In this document: in pieces, positions 10,013 through 21,884 of the stretch
Numbering within the stretch: position 1 is the first letter of the stretch
Layout: each line of letters starts with the position of its first letter
Assembly (NCBI RefSeq): GCF_963966145.1
Contig: NC_091049.1
Span: forward strand, 12,710,001-12,774,000
Length of the DNA: 64,000 bases
Reading direction: 5' to 3'
Source of the DNA: Tenebrio molitor
Taxonomy: Eukaryota > Arthropoda > Insecta > Coleoptera > Tenebrionidae
Translations under genes and position numbers: made by a program
The notes under the pieces: generated by a model
The model's database searches: none
Told to the model about the DNA's origin: nothing
Seen by the model: only the letters and a program-made list of their open reading frames with translations

Positions 10013-10362
10013 CCGAAGGGGGAGGATTTTTTCGAAGGAAGGAAACTCCGCCGGGCCATGGATGTGTGTGTATGTCTAGTAGGGGCTGACGGTAGGGTGG
10101 TGGAAGGAAGAGCGACACTCTCCCGACACCACCGCGAGGTCAGCAGGGTTCAAATCCCAGGCCGGATGGCCTCCCATGGATGTTGTGTGTTGTGATATTC
10201 GTGTTGTGTCGTCCAGAAAAAGGAGAGGAGAGAGGGTGGGCGTAGGTAGCCGGGGAAAGTACCCCGGAGCCCCGCCGCACCACAAAGGAAAAAGAAACCA
10301 AGCCGACCGTAAAAGGTACCTGATAGGCCTGTTAGGTGAAAGGGGAAAGGCAAAAAAAAAAA
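9935..10362 (+). mobile_element. Dimeric tRNA-derived SINE with 14-bp target duplication
   Basis: The 428-bp insert is bounded by the perfect direct repeat gaattggtccacta (9921-9934 and 10363-10376). It ends in an A-run (10352-10362). Two tRNA-like heads stand in tandem. The first has an A box TAGCTCGGTGG (about 9939) and a perfect B box GGTTCGAATCC (10000-10010). The second has an A-box-like TAGGGTGGTGG (about 10093) and a B box GGTTCAAATCC (10147-10157). Each is followed by a related CCATGGATG...TGTG stretch. The body carries a GGGGAAAGTACCCC hairpin. It would be transcribed by Pol III and mobilised by a LINE. Confidence 0.88.
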
Positions 10363-10376
10363 GAATTGGTCCACTA

Positions 10377-13062
10377 GAATTTGGTGTCTGCGATTTAGAT
10401 TTTAAACACAGCGTCGCCAGCCAAGGGTGGTCCGTTTTGTTAAGGTGGCGAGAGACGCGTTACAGATCGAGACTTTTAAATAAGATATCGGATTACACTT
10501 GCACATGTGGTCAGTCGTGGAAAAATTTAGCGAAATTAATAAATTCTTGATTAAACAAAGTCAAGTTACAAACCCACTAGTTTAGAAAGACGCGCTGTAT
10601 TTTTCTGAACATTTTGATATCCAATTTAACCCTAATTTAGGCTGGAGTAATCGTAATTCTGATGTACAAACCAATTTCTTTATTTAACCATTGTAAGCAA
10701 ATCTTGCACCGTACGATTACTGCCCATTTACTAACATAGTTTTACAAGGGAAGTAGGTAGACATTTCTGTAAGAAAAACGTAGAAAATCGTGAAAATGTA
10801 AAAATAGTACCGGTGTAGTACTGGGGGCGACATCTAACAAGGGGTAGTACTACGAAATTTACAGCTTTCTTACGTCTTTCTTCCATATGCTTTCCGTAAA
10901 ATTTAAACAAACAAAATTTGTTGTTACATTCATTAACCACCTTCAGTTCAACAATTAGTTGCAGACAGAACAACAACCAATTTTGGAGTTTAATTTCTCT
11001 TTCAGCGTAATTGGGGTGATTCGCTATCGTTACTGTGTTGTATTATATTGTCCAATGGACTAACAAATTGTATGTTTAATAATGTTGATATTGCGAATCG
11101 AAAAACCACCCTAACTAGGAAATAATAATATTTTTAAGCGAGTTAAACGAGGTTTGATCGAATGCCAATGCGTCGTAAGAGTCAAATTTGCATAATCCCA
11201 CACATGTGGAAAATGAAAACAAGGGAAGGGGGGTAGGCGAGTTAGCGTCCCCTATTTAAAGTTTTGGCACATTTGTTTTGGGGGAATTCGGTTTTTGACT
11301 GTCTTTCGAGCTAGTCGATATCCGTGTGTCTGCCTTTGCGATTTTGTTTAAATTTTCCAAGTTTAAACTAATTTTTTTTATTAAATCACTTTAGCTTCAT
11401 TAAGAGTGCCGAGTGCTAATAAATAAGTTAGTGCCAGTTCCAACAACAAGTGCCCACGATCAACCAGGGTGTTAAACTTTCTAGGTAAGCCCGAGAAAGG
11501 GTTATATTATTTTGATTAATTAACTTTATGTCAAAATTTACTTGTTTTTCGTTGGGCTTATTTTATCAATCATTCACCATGGAATATTTAATTTCAATTT
11601 ATTGAATAATTTGAAATAACCAAAATCCAAATTTAAAATAATTTTCCAAGTTTCGAGATATTTGAAGTAAATGCTTAAAGCTAGAGTTAGCCAGCAACAA
11701 ATGATTCTATTTCCGATGGAAAGGGCCCGCAACACTTTAGGTTGTCGGATTACCTAAATTACAAATTTAACTTATCCATTTATTCGACATTTTTATATTA
11801 AATTCTTTACTACCTATTTGAGTGGAACCACCAGTCAGGGATTTTGAAACTTAACAGTCAATCACCAATTTATAACTCAATCGTTCCTGAATTTTCTCAA
11901 CTGTTGCTCTCAAATCAGATCGAAATTTCGCATTATAAACTTTAGGGAGATAGAATGATTGGTTGCATATTCAATATAGGGTAGAGTAGTGCTATTTCTC
12001 TCCCGCGTCGTGTTTAGGCGATCAAAGCAAAATTATTGTTTTGCACCAATTGCACCTGAAATTATAGGCGCGTTTGTCGGCCACCAACGATGAGGAGAGT
12101 CGTGGTTCCCGGGGACCCTCTTCTCCAACTTTACTAGGTCTAAGACACGGTGTCAGGTCGTAGCTTCCGGCCGTGGACAGAATGGGCGTCTGTACAAGTC
12201 TTTGTCGAAGCTCGTGGACGAAATTTGTGAGAGAAATGACGCCTACAGTCATTCAGATTGATTTGCGAGGACTTGTATATCCGGGCTTTGTTCGGAAGTT
12301 GTAATTGGTGTTTAAGCACCGGACTTTTACCGGAAGCGGTATTTCGGCAGTAGGGCGTAATAGTTAAATGCGATGCACTTATCAAATGCCGCGAGCATGT
12401 TACCTTCCGACTCTGGTACAAGTCTAACTTAGTAAACGCGATATTAAATGTTGCTTGGGTGATATAAGTTCGAACAAGTTACCTGAAGGTTGGGTTAGAT
12501 TTGCCGTACGTAAATAGGGTTGCATAAAAATGGGGGTTACGGCAAAATCAAACTTTTTCAAATCTAAATTGGATAACATAAAATATCATCAGGTGAAGAC
12601 TGACGCCTCAGTTATTTGTTTAAATTCATGATCACAATTACAAAGAAAGTCTCTTACGAATTTGATTACAAACATAAACTCAACAATAATTCTAACACAG
12701 GGCAAAATTTGATCAAACCCGCAGAACTCGTCCATTTTTGTAAACAAGGCTTCGAAATATTTTGTAATAAAATAATTGTGAGGAAACTTGTGTTTAAATC
12801 TCTTCCTCCATGCGTTTTGACACTACTTTGTCTCCGAATTTGTGTTACGACTACTGAGTATTGCCTAATAGGCCTTAAGATAAAACATCATCATCACTAT
12901 AAAGGTGACTATCGACGAAAAATAACCACAACGTAGGTAAGTGAAAATAATAAGTATAAAGGGTTACTAGACGAGCCAAATAAATTTGTAAATCAAATTG
13001 AGAGTTTAAAGGATAAATTAACAGCTAAAAATGCGATAATTTACGATATCATCACGATCACG
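10377..13062. other. Long stretch with no recognised gene
   Basis: There is no reliable coding frame. The short ORFs here lack protein-like composition. 11230-11500 has a compact GC-richer block followed by a TATTTAAAG box (about 11262) and AATAAATAA (about 11422). It could be a decayed LTR or promoter, but no partner repeat is visible. The rest is AT-rich filler. Confidence 0.4.
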
Positions 13063-13363
13063 ATGGACGGTCTCACCATGAAATAAGGGACCTGACCGAG
13101 GGAGAAGATGTAGGATTTGTGAAAATACAAAGACTACGGTGGTTCGGACACGTACAAAGGAGGGTTACACAACACATACTAAAAAAACCCTAAATTGGAG
13201 ACCAGTAGAAGGAAGACCAAGAGGCAGACCAAGGATAAGATGGGAAGACCAGATACACGAGTACATTAGAAGGATAGGAATAGAGGACTGGAGAAACAAG
13301 ATTCAAGATAGGAAGATCTGGGAAAAAACCATACGAGCAGCCAGGGAGCAAGACAGAATCTAA
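13063..13363 (+). pseudogene. APE-type LINE, C-terminal end of ORF2
   Basis: Frames give HHEIRDLTEGEDVGFVKIQR, then LRWFGHVQRR, then NWRPVEGRPRGRPRIRWEDQ and WEKTIRAAREQDRI, with a stop at 13363. This C-terminal signature follows the RT in many insect LINEs. It is one frameshift away from being continuous and fits as the missing end of the 8507-9256 fragment. About 100 bp of 3' UTR-like sequence follows. Confidence 0.85.
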
Positions 13364-14020
13364 CGATCAGTCACAAGAGAGAAGAACAAAGCGGAGTGAT
13401 TCACAGCAGGAAAAACAGAATTGAAAAACTCCACCATATGAGTAGCTTAAATTTGCCATCGAATAAACGTTTATCTACATGTGTAACTCTATGTCTTATT
13501 CATAGCTCCCTGCTGGGACCTATGCGAAATATTGAAAATTCCGATGCACATGCAGCGAGTCAAATGTAACTAAGATATTGGAAAAGTTTAAAAAAAAAGA
13601 ATGAAGTCGATAGCCCGTATACTTTTTGAGAAAAAATTTTTTTTTTATTTGACGAGCAGAAATAACCCGGAACTTGGTGTTTTTGCTAAAATTTACCTAT
13701 TTTAAATGCTTTCTTCGTCATCCTCATTCTCATATAAACAAGAAACATGGTTCAATTCTGTGTTGACAAAATCAAAAATTTTACTCGTCCGAGATATAAT
13801 TTTCGAATTCGCAGTTGACACGCAAACGATTCATTTGGCGAACTCAAAGCTCCCAAGCCACTGCACTAGAGTGGTGGGAGGCGAAAACCTTTTTCCGCCG
13901 GTCTCTGAGGTAACGTGTATTGCGTCTATGGTTGATTTGCCTTTTCTGAATCCGTTTTGATACTCCCCTAGTTTTGTTTCTGTGTGTTCTGTCAGTCTCT
14001 TCGTGATAAACGATGTTATA

Positions 14021-14397
14021 CTTGGGCCAACCAACAGATATAGTAATAAAAAAAAGGGGATGTGGCCTAGTTGCGTAGAACGATATACGCCGAAGCCTAT
14101 TTTACAATGAAGCAGGTTCTTTCTAACAAATAGAGAACCAAAAGTCTTGAAAAAAAACTATTTTATAATACAAATCGAAAAATGCCAAGGAAAACAAACA
14201 AACATAAACACGTGGTCAAACTCCCGAAGCGAGGTTAAAACGAATGAGATGCCGGATGCCGTCAAGTAATTTTTGTGGATGTACATCAGGCTTTCGAAAA
14301 TCTGCGCACATTTTGAATAAGCCAATTGGAAGCTGCTATTTAAAATACGCGGGCACTAGGGAGCGGTTTTATTACTATATCTGTTGGTTGACCCAAG
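14021..14397. mobile_element. MITE, mariner-like ends, in the LINE RT
   Basis: The inverted ends CTTGGGCCAACCAACAGATA at the left and the inverse of CTTGGGTCAACCAACAGATA at the right extend over about 31 bp. They are flanked by TA (14019-14020, 14398-14399). The interior has no coding frame. Only 12 bp of LINE sequence separate it from the next MITE. Confidence 0.88.
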
Positions 14398-14411
14398 TAT
14401 AGTATTTTATA

Positions 14412-14729
14412 CAGGGTTATTCTAAATGATTGTAGTCGAAGTAGGCCATGCCCATGTTATTACATTTTTGCCGCTTTCATGTGAACTGTCAGTTTTGTCG
14501 CTGTCACTGTCATTTTTTAGGTGAAAAGTGCGATGATGAGGTTTTTATTTATTTTTGTTAAATTAACGATTGAATCCAGAAATATTGAGTTGTTTTGCAC
14601 CTAATTTAACTCCCGTGTGTACTCACTTATTCACATAATTTTGATGTTTTTTTTATGTGGAGCGGCAACCATAAATTTTACATTGAGTTTTCACGCCTAC
14701 TTCGACTACAATAATTTGGAATAACCTTG
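14412..14729. mobile_element. MITE, TA target, 318 bp, in the LINE RT
   Basis: The 35-bp inverted ends (CAGGGTTATTCTAAATGATT and CAAGGTTATTCCAAATTATT, then GTAGTCGAAGTAGGC in both) differ at three positions. TA is duplicated at 14410-14411 and 14730-14731. The insertion lies directly after the RT motif NTSYK. Confidence 0.9.
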
Positions 14730-16469
14730 TATGATGTGTTGAGTAACATGATTGCTCTGTAGTTGCTACATTGTGTGGGGTCTCCTTTCTTAAGTAGTGG
14801 AATGAGTAGTCCTGTTCTCCATTCTTCTGGCATTGTCTCGCTCTGCCATACCGCCACTAGTATTCTATAAACTTTGCTTAGCAGTTCGTGCCCTCCTTGC
14901 TTGATTAATTCATTACTAATTTGGTCCGGTCCTGCTGCTTTCTTTGTCTTAAGCTGTGCGATGATCTCCATGTATTCGTCGTAAGACGGCGCGAGTCCTC
15001 GTTGTTACTGTTTTCCCTTTCCACTTTTTCTTTTTTTCTCCCTGTAATTTCTTTTTCTTCCCTAAAAAGTTCCGTGTAGTGTGTTTCCCATTTTTTGTTA
15101 TCTATTCTTTGTGTCTTTTTACTCGTCGTGTTCCGGTGTTTTATCAGTTCATACAGTTTCTTGCTGTCCCTATTGTTGGCTTTCACCTCCTGCATAAGTT
15201 CCCCAATCCAACTTTCTTTTTTGTGTTTGCAGTATTTGGTCGCCTCTTTTCGTTTTTCTTTGTAGTACTCTAAGTCTCTTAGGTTTCCCGTCTTTAACCA
15301 TCTGTTTCTGGCTTGGTTCTTCGCCTCCGTTCTTTTTTCGCACTCCTCATCGAACCACTCCTTTCTTTTTCTTGTTGTTCTTCGTCAAAGCACTGTTTCT
15401 GCCGTGGACACTATGCTTTCTTTTAGGTTCTTCCACTCTTCATCGATGTCTACTTCTTCTTCTCGTGTTTCTAATTTTTTCTCATGTCTTTTTGTACTCA
15501 TCGTTGTGTCTCTTGTGGTTTAGCTTCTCTACATCCCATCTGTTTTTCCTACTTCCCTCTGTTTGTTTGACCACCTTCACCCTTATTTTGGTGACAACCA
15601 AACAGATGCTCGGAGTCAACATTGGCCCTTCTGTATGTCCTAACGTCTTCTATTATTCTTTTTCACTTTTTGGAGATTAGCATGTGGTCTATTTGGTTTC
15701 CCTCTGTCCTCCCTGGTATCATCCATGTTATCTTGTGCTCTCTTTTATGTCTGTATTGCGTGCTAACAATGAATGTGTTTGTTGCTGCCGCCAGCTCGCA
15801 AATCTTCGCTCCGTTGTCGTTGGTGGTATCGTGGATTGTCTCTTTCTCTGCTACATCCTCGTTGCATTCCTCCTTTCCTATCGTGACATTGAAGTCCCTC
15901 ACTATCATTAAGATGTCGTTTCTTTTTACTTTCTCATATATTTTTTCTAGTTTGTCGTAAAATTTAATTTTATATTCTTCCTTGCTATTCTCTGTGGACG
16001 CATATGCGTTTATCATTATTATGTTTGCTTGCTTGTTTTCGATTCTGATCCATGATATTCTTCCATCTTCCATCCACCGCTTCATATTGCATTATCTTGT
16101 TTCTTATCCCCCCTCCTACTAAAAATGCTGTTCCGTTCTTCCCTTGCTTCTTCTCCCCAGCGTAATATAGTGTGTAGTTCATTTTGTCTATCTTTCCCTT
16201 TCCTGGCCATCTTGTTTCCTGTATTGGGAGTATTTCTATTTTGTATCTTCTCATTTCTCTCGCTATTTCAGTCGTCTTCCCTGGCGCTAGCATTGTTCTT
16301 ACGTTCCATGTGCCCAGTCTGATGGTTTTCTTTTTCTTTTTTTCCTTTTATTCGTTTTTTTTTTTTGTTCGTTTGCCTGGGTTTGCCGGTTCAGTTTGTT
16401 TGTCACGTTCCATTTGCGTCGTCGTTTTTTTTTGCCTTGTCGTCTTTGTTGTGCCTCTTGTATCGCTTG

Positions 16470-17210
16470 TCAGTTTTTTGGGACCTTAATTTCTCCTACT
16501 TTCATGAGCTTTTGCTCCATTTTGTTCCATTTCCAGCTCCTACCGTCAATTTCCATTCCCTGATACTTTACTCTTACTGTGGCTCCATTAATTATTTCTT
16601 TCTTGGCGAAGTCTCTGATGTTTTTCTGGATCTCTCTCTCCGTTAATGTTAATGCGGAATCAATGTAAATCTCTTTTCCTCTAAGTTTTCCTCTAAGTTT
16701 TCCTCTAAGTTTTCCTTTTGTCTTTAGGACCTTTAGTTTTTCGTTCCAATTATTCATTTCCACGTTGTATCTATCTTGTCCTATCTTGTACGCCTTCTTT
16801 ACTTTTACGTTTAGTCTCAACTCTTTGGTTATCATTTTTTCCATTGTGTTTCTCAGTCGCTCTTCGTTTTCTGTCTCCATCCGCATTCCTGTCACTATCA
16901 AATTGTTGCGTATCTTGTCCTCTTCGAGTTTTTCTATCTTTTCTTCTGTTTTCATGATCTTTTCTTACAGTTCCAGATTTTCCTTCTCCCAGTTCACCTG
17001 CACGGTTCTTACATCCTCTCTGAGGCTCCTCATTTCCTTTACTTCTCTTCTCAACTCTAACAGTATTTGCTTGATTTCCTCCATGTTTTGATCCTTTATT
17101 TTTTCTTGTTTTAGATGCGTTCTATCCACTTGGGTACCTCCTCGGAATAGTTTCTGTTCTCTTTCTGGTGAAGAGTCGTGATCCGGTTTGTTTCTTTTGT
17201 TATTATTCAT
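16470..17210 (-). pseudogene. LINE ORF1, coiled-coil RNA-binding protein, one in-frame stop
   Basis: The start is at 17210 (MNNNKRNKPDHDSSPERE). A charged, leucine-spaced coiled coil follows (EEIKQILLELRREVKEMRSL). After an in-frame TAA at 16965-16967 an RRM-like domain begins NNLIVTGMRMETENEE and ends KYQGMEIDGRSWKWNKMEQK. The layout matches ORF1 proteins that package LINE RNA. An in-frame 12-bp tandem triplication (16674-16709) gives KLRG three times. Confidence 0.75.
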
Positions 17211-17292
17211 GGGTTCACTCGGTTACACTTTAACCCGGCTGTATTCTGTGTTGCCTACTAGTTTTGTTTATATTCGTTCTTGCAGACTTTTC

Positions 17293-17334
17293 TTATCGCG
17301 GAGCGATAAGCACCTCCTTATCGCGGAGCGATAA
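17293..17334. repeat. Two copies of a 17-bp hairpin in the LINE 5' UTR
   Basis: TTATCGCGGAGCGATAA (7-bp stem, GGA loop) occurs at 17293-17309 and again at 17318-17334, separated by 8 bp. The stems are perfect. The location upstream of ORF1 suggests an RNA structure in the leader or a promoter module. This is inference. Confidence 0.75.
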
Positions 17335-18110
17335 CCGCCTCCTCCGTATCTGTCTCTCTGTGAGACGGCTCTTTTTTCACGATGTTCTACTTTATATGGC
17401 TGTTTTTGACTTGCGACTTACGGTTTTTGGTTCTGCGGCGTATCTTGTCTTTCCCTGACCAGTTACCTGGTTTATTCTTTGTGAATGTCCTGTTTTTCTC
17501 GTAAAACCACGGAGCAGTACACACTCGTCGCTTCTTTCGCACGCTCACTTCACACTCTCTGACCTTACGATATAATTAATTTATATTTAGGTGAAATAAA
17601 TTGGTCCTGTTTTAATGAGATAGCTTTCCACCATATATTATTATTAATAAGTACACTAGATCTCTAATCTTGAAGAAAAGCAATAATAAGCAATATAAAA
17701 AGTCAAATTTCATTAACGACTATATTAGATTTGTAAATCTTCGAAATCAATGTGTAAGAGAGAGATAGAGTTGTCCAAATCACGATACAGGGAATGGCAG
17801 GACTGACGCCCCACAGAAGATTGGCAAATTCGTGGGATTACGCTGAAACGTAAATTAAAAACTATATTTTTTTTACTTTCAAAATAAGCGAGAAAAGACA
17901 TTGCGAAATTGACCAATCAGATGAGAATACCATCGAGGACTTAATTGGTCGCTACGCAATCGAATATTATCGAACCGCGCGAAATTTTTTATAATCAAAT
18001 GGTCCACTGCTTTTTTTGACAGATGTTTGTGTCATCTTGACAATTTAAACATTTTAATTTGTCATTGTGTTTTCTCAAGATCTGAAATCGTGTTGCAAAA
18101 CTCTGCCGAG

Positions 18111-19237
18111 ATGTATTCAGCTGCCGATTATGTTGAGATGTTGATTATCTTTGGAGAATGCGGACGGAACGCTAGGGAGGCAGCAAGAATTTTCTCTGAT
18201 CGTTTTCCTGACCGACCTTCTGATCACAAAACAATTTTGAGAGTACTTGCTAGGGCTCAAGAAACAGGGAAAGTTTTGCCGATTCGAAATGAAATTGGCG
18301 GAGGTGCACGAACCGCACGGACCTTGGCTAATGAAGAGGCAATACTGAATATCGTTGAAGAAGATGGAACTAGGAGTATAAGAGAAATTGCCCAAGAGGT
18401 AGATATCTCCAGCAGATCGGTACATCGCGTTTTGAATGAGAACAGACTTCATCCTTTCCACTCTACTCGTGTGCAACATCTCGAACCAGAAGATTACCCT
18501 GCTCGAAGAAATGTTTGTGTTTGGTTGCTTAATAAAGCGGCAGAAGATGAAAATTTTATTTCACGGATCTTGTTTTCGGACGAATCAAGTTTTGGTTGGC
18601 AGGGATGTTTCAACCATCGAAATTTGCATGTCTGGTGGTCGTACGATAATCCAAGGACTTCTTATCCGCGTGCATTTTAGCGTCAATTTTCCGTAAATTT
18701 GTGGCCAGAACTAGTGGGAGATTCAGTGGTAAGTCAAGATTGTAAAAAATAAAGAAAGCGTGTTTAGGTATTCTTTATTTTCAGATCGGACCTTTTGAAT
18801 TCCCAATGCGTTTAACAGGAGCTGTGTACGCAAACTTTTTAAACATGGAACTGGTTTATTTACTTGAAAATATTCCTTTGATTTTTCTCGTAAATCAGTG
18901 GTTCAAACATGACGGGGTACCACCCCCATTTCAGTCGCAATGTGCAAGGTATTTTGAATCGAATGTATCCTAATCGTTGGATCGGACGAGGTGGTCTACG
19001 CCACTGGCCTGCACGATCTCCGGATCTCAATCCTCTGGATTTTTTCTTTAGGGGGGGTACGTGAAAAACGTTGTTTACAACCGACCCATTCATAACGAGG
19101 AGGATCTTCGAAACAGATTACAAGAAGCTTTTGGAATAATTACACCTGAAATGGTCAGAGCCTCTAAATTAAACTTACTACGGCGTGCACAACTGTGTCT
19201 CGAAATGAATGGTGGACATTTTGAGCATCTCCTTTAA
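18111..19237 (+). pseudogene. DUF4817-type mariner transposase with a 56-bp intron, decayed
   Basis: The ATG at 18111 opens MYSAADYVEMLIIFGECGRN, an N-terminal helix-turn-helix (DUF4817). A second helix-turn-helix is REIAQEVDISSRSVHRVLNE. The catalytic block has FSDESSFGWQG (first D), FKHDGVPPP (second D; a C insertion shifts the frame) and WPARSPDLNPLDFF (third D). The last two aspartates lie about 36 residues apart. The C-terminus is RRAQLCLEMNGGHFEHLL. A canonical intron (GTAAGT...TTTCAG, 18729-18784) precedes IGPFEFPMRLTGAVYANF. A TAG at 18678-18680 and two frameshifts inactivate it. Confidence 0.9.
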
Positions 19238-19701
19238 TTCTTCTTTCTTTGAGTTTTGTTTGTGTTTCGCTTTGTTATTATTTGCTTTCGTTCTATTAAA
19301 CTCGCTTCTTTTTAGAACCACCATTTGTTGTTTGCTTTACGACTTCCGCCCAATAATAAATTTGTATATTTCGTCCAGCGAGAGATTGGGAGATTTTAAA
19401 TTGTAAATTGTAAATTGTAAATTGTAATTAATTGTAATTAACCCAAGACTACAAAATGCACTAGAATACATTACTTAGGCCCGGTTTCATCAATAGTAAA
19501 TAAATCGTCAGTTACTTATTTAACGAATAACTTTTATTTGTACGTTAAGGAAAAAGTTGTTTCACCAAATAATTTTGATGTTCAGTTAACTATTTCGATA
19601 ACAACTGTTTTTAAAATAATTTTCTCATTGATTGTACCCAAAAATATTAAATTATTCTGACGTTTTAAATCATTTAAATCATCTGCTGCGACGATTTGAG
19701 A

Positions 19702-20650
19702 ATGGATCAAGGGCAAAAAAGAAAAAGAGAAGGATCCAAAAATTTTCTTGAAGAAGAAAAAGAGTATCTGTTAGAGTTGGTTACAGATAAAAGGGTATAA
19801 TCGAAAATAAGAAATCGGATACTATTAGCGCCAAGCAAAAACGTGAAACTTGGAACTTAATTGCAAACCAATTTAATGCCAGCTCAAAAACCGGTACGCG
19901 TAATGCTCAACAACTGAAGCTCCTTTACGACAATTTAAAAAAATCTACAAAAAAGAAATTGGCCGATGAAAAGGCAGTAAAATTCTAAAATTTTGAATTA
20001 AAATTTTAATGGTTCCAATAAATTTTAGGTGCAAACTTATAAAACTGGAGGTGGTTCAAAATCAAAAACTCTCACAGTTAATACAACTTGCGACAATATG
20101 CTGGTTAATTTATTAGGACCCACTATAACGCCTCATGAAAATCCTTATGATAGTAACGGTAATATTTGACAAAAAATATTGTAACAATAACAGTAATAAT
20201 CGCTGTACTTTCTTTATAGAGTTACCAGTATCAGTTCATGATTTCACTAATCACATATATGATCATAATATTGATAATGATATCACTGAATACGTAAACG
20301 AGGAGGCCCAGATTGATGAAACAGTCATTATAAATACTGAACACGAAAAGCAACTGTATCTAAGTACCAGCCCCGATATTCTAGAGGAGGAATGTGAAAC
20401 TTCTGCAGAGGCTGTTGTAGTCCCTGAAAATACTAGAATTAAAACGTTTTTAAAAAACATCCGTTCTAATAAGAACAGTAAAAGAAACACAAGCATCGAT
20501 TCTATTCAAAGAGAATTATGGGCCTTAAAAAAAGAAAAATATCAAAAACAAATTGAAGTATTAGAAATTATTCGAAAAAAAGAGTTAGAAGATTTAAAGG
20601 GAAAAGAATTGGATAACCTATTAAAAACTAAACAGTTAAATTCATTGTAA
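19702..20650 (+). CDS. Harbinger Myb/zeste-like DNA-binding protein, three exons, one frameshift
   Basis: Exon 1 (19702-19976) starts MDQGQKRKREGSKNFLEEEK and, after a one-base frame change near 19797, gives SAKQKRETWNLIANQF and QQLKLLYDNLKKSTKKKLAD, a Myb/SANT-like (zeste-type) fold. Intron 1 is 19977-20028 (52 bp). Exon 2 (20029-20158) gives VQTYKTGGGSKSKTLTVNTT. Intron 2 is 20159-20219. Exon 3 (20220-20650) gives ELPVSVHDFTNHIYDH and a lysine-rich C-terminal helix. The splice phases agree across both introns. In Harbinger this partner binds the nuclease, carries it to the nucleus and recognises the ends. The frameshift suggests inactivity. Confidence 0.75.
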
Positions 20651-20744
20651 TATTTTTTCTGTTTTTCAACAGAATTCCTTGTCAAAATTTATTTTATTTT
20701 ATAAAGGTGCACGTAAAAATATAAAATGTTAAATTAGATGCTTA

Positions 20745-21733
20745 CTACCTATTAAAAATGGTGTTAATTATAGCCGTACGAACAGCCCTATTTTCATTGT
20801 TGTTAATAATTTCGACGTTAAAGATATCATCTGGTTCTTCGAAATGTGGAATATCTATTTCTGGATCTTCTATTGGGTCGTCCTCATTCACATCAATTGA
20901 TATGTTATGCAAAATCATTGTGGCGATTATAATTGGAAGTACTTTTTCAATTTGTACACGTAAACCTATCGCCAAACATGGAAAACGCCTCTTCAGTACT
21001 CCAAAACTTCTTTCAACCACATTTCTTGTGGTTTTATGAGCAGTGTTATATCGTTGCTCTGCTCTATTGTTAACAACGAGAAGTGGTGTAAGCAAGTATC
21101 TTTTGCATGCATACCCACTATCGCCTAATAAATAACAATTTGGAAATTCGTTATTTTCTAGACGCATTCTTATACGTGAATCATTAAAAATTGTAGAATC
21201 GTGTACGGAGCCAGGCTATCGCGCAACAACATCGATAAATTTTAAATTGGCATCAGAAATAGCTTGAGTATTGATAGAAAACCATGACTTCCTATTTCTA
21301 TATAATTCCCCATGATCACCTCCTGGAGACTGCACCTTGATATGCGTACAGTCTACTGCTCCAAGCACATTGGGAAATCCAGCAATTTCGTAAAAATCAT
21401 TATGAATTTTTCGAATTTCATTTCTGCGATCTGGCAAACGTATAAAATAATGGCGTAAAGATGCTATGGAATTTGTTACTCGATGAATTATTCTACAAAC
21501 AGAAGATTTTGATACGTTTACCAGATCCCCTATGCACATTTGAAACGATCCAAACGTTCTTCAATTGATGTTAAAATTTCCCTAGCGCCAATTGTAGAAA
21601 ATCTGAAACGTAATTTAAATTGGAATTCAGTGTATTCCGTAAAAGGATCGCCACGCATAATTGGTCTTGGTGGTCCTCTTATAGGAGGCCTTATTTCCTC
21701 ATCTGATGAATCCGATGACGATGACGACAACAT
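20745..21733 (-). pseudogene. HARBI1-type DDE nuclease of Harbinger, broken
   Basis: It starts at 21733 (MLSSSSSDSSDEEIRPPIRG) and includes PFTEYTEFQFKLRFRFST. About 20-25 residues are then missing, with a frame change, near 21530. It continues GDLVNVSKSSVCRIIHRVTN, GAVDCTHIKVQSPGGDHGEL (first D) and FSINTQAISDANLKFIDVVA. An in-frame TAG at 21216-21218 stands where the family has Trp before PGSVHDSTIF. The rest has LLGDSGYACKRY (second D) and NVVERSFGVLKRRFPCL (E), ending at 20745. All three catalytic residues survive, but the deletion and the stop abolish function. Confidence 0.9.
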
Positions 21734-21884
21734 ACTTTCAAAATTGCTTATTCAAGAATTTATCTTATTTATTAGTAATTATTTCTTACTTATCTGTTAT
21801 CAATTTTCCAAATTCGCAAATTTTCTTATTTTGGTATTAAAATTAAAATGACAAATGTATTGTCACATTAATTTAACTGGGGTT

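Larger units (their letters stand above)
13875..16335 (-). pseudogene. LINE ORF2: APE endonuclease and reverse transcriptase, broken
   Basis: The endonuclease starts GTWNVRTMLAPGKTTEIARE and continues with QETRWPGKGKIDKMNYTLYY. After a frameshift near 16075 come NAYASTENSKEEYKIKF and IVRDFNVTIG (GDFN is usual at this motif) and NQIDHMLISKK at 15663. The RT begins KKAAGPDQISNELIKQGGHE, MPEEWRTGLLIPLLKKGDP and SNYRAIMLLNTSYK. After both MITEs it resumes with RLTEHTETKLGEYQNGFRKG, then KSTIDAIHVTSETG. The catalytic YADD region is absent. The proteins would nick target DNA and copy RNA in place; here nothing functional remains. Confidence 0.85.
13875..17560 (-). mobile_element. APE-type LINE, minus strand, 3' truncated, carrying two MITEs
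   Basis: The order on the minus strand is a 5' UTR with two hairpins (17293-17334), ORF1 (17210-16470), ORF2 endonuclease (about 16335-15660), a linker, and RT (15195 to about 13875). The RT is interrupted at 14412-14729 and 14021-14397 by MITEs and ends near 13875 inside the fingers/palm. The plus-strand ORFs over this block are shadows of its T-rich complement. Confidence 0.85.

Noticed and set aside
11230..11500. LTR or promoter block
   Set aside because: The TATA-like and AATAAA-like words are suggestive, but there is no second copy, no TG...CA border and no adjacent retroelement gene.
15079..17091. Plus-strand ORFs rich in Phe, Leu and Ser that look like membrane proteins
   Set aside because: They are the complement of an A-rich LINE on the minus strand. 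ORF1 and endonuclease motifs on the minus strand explain the DNA.
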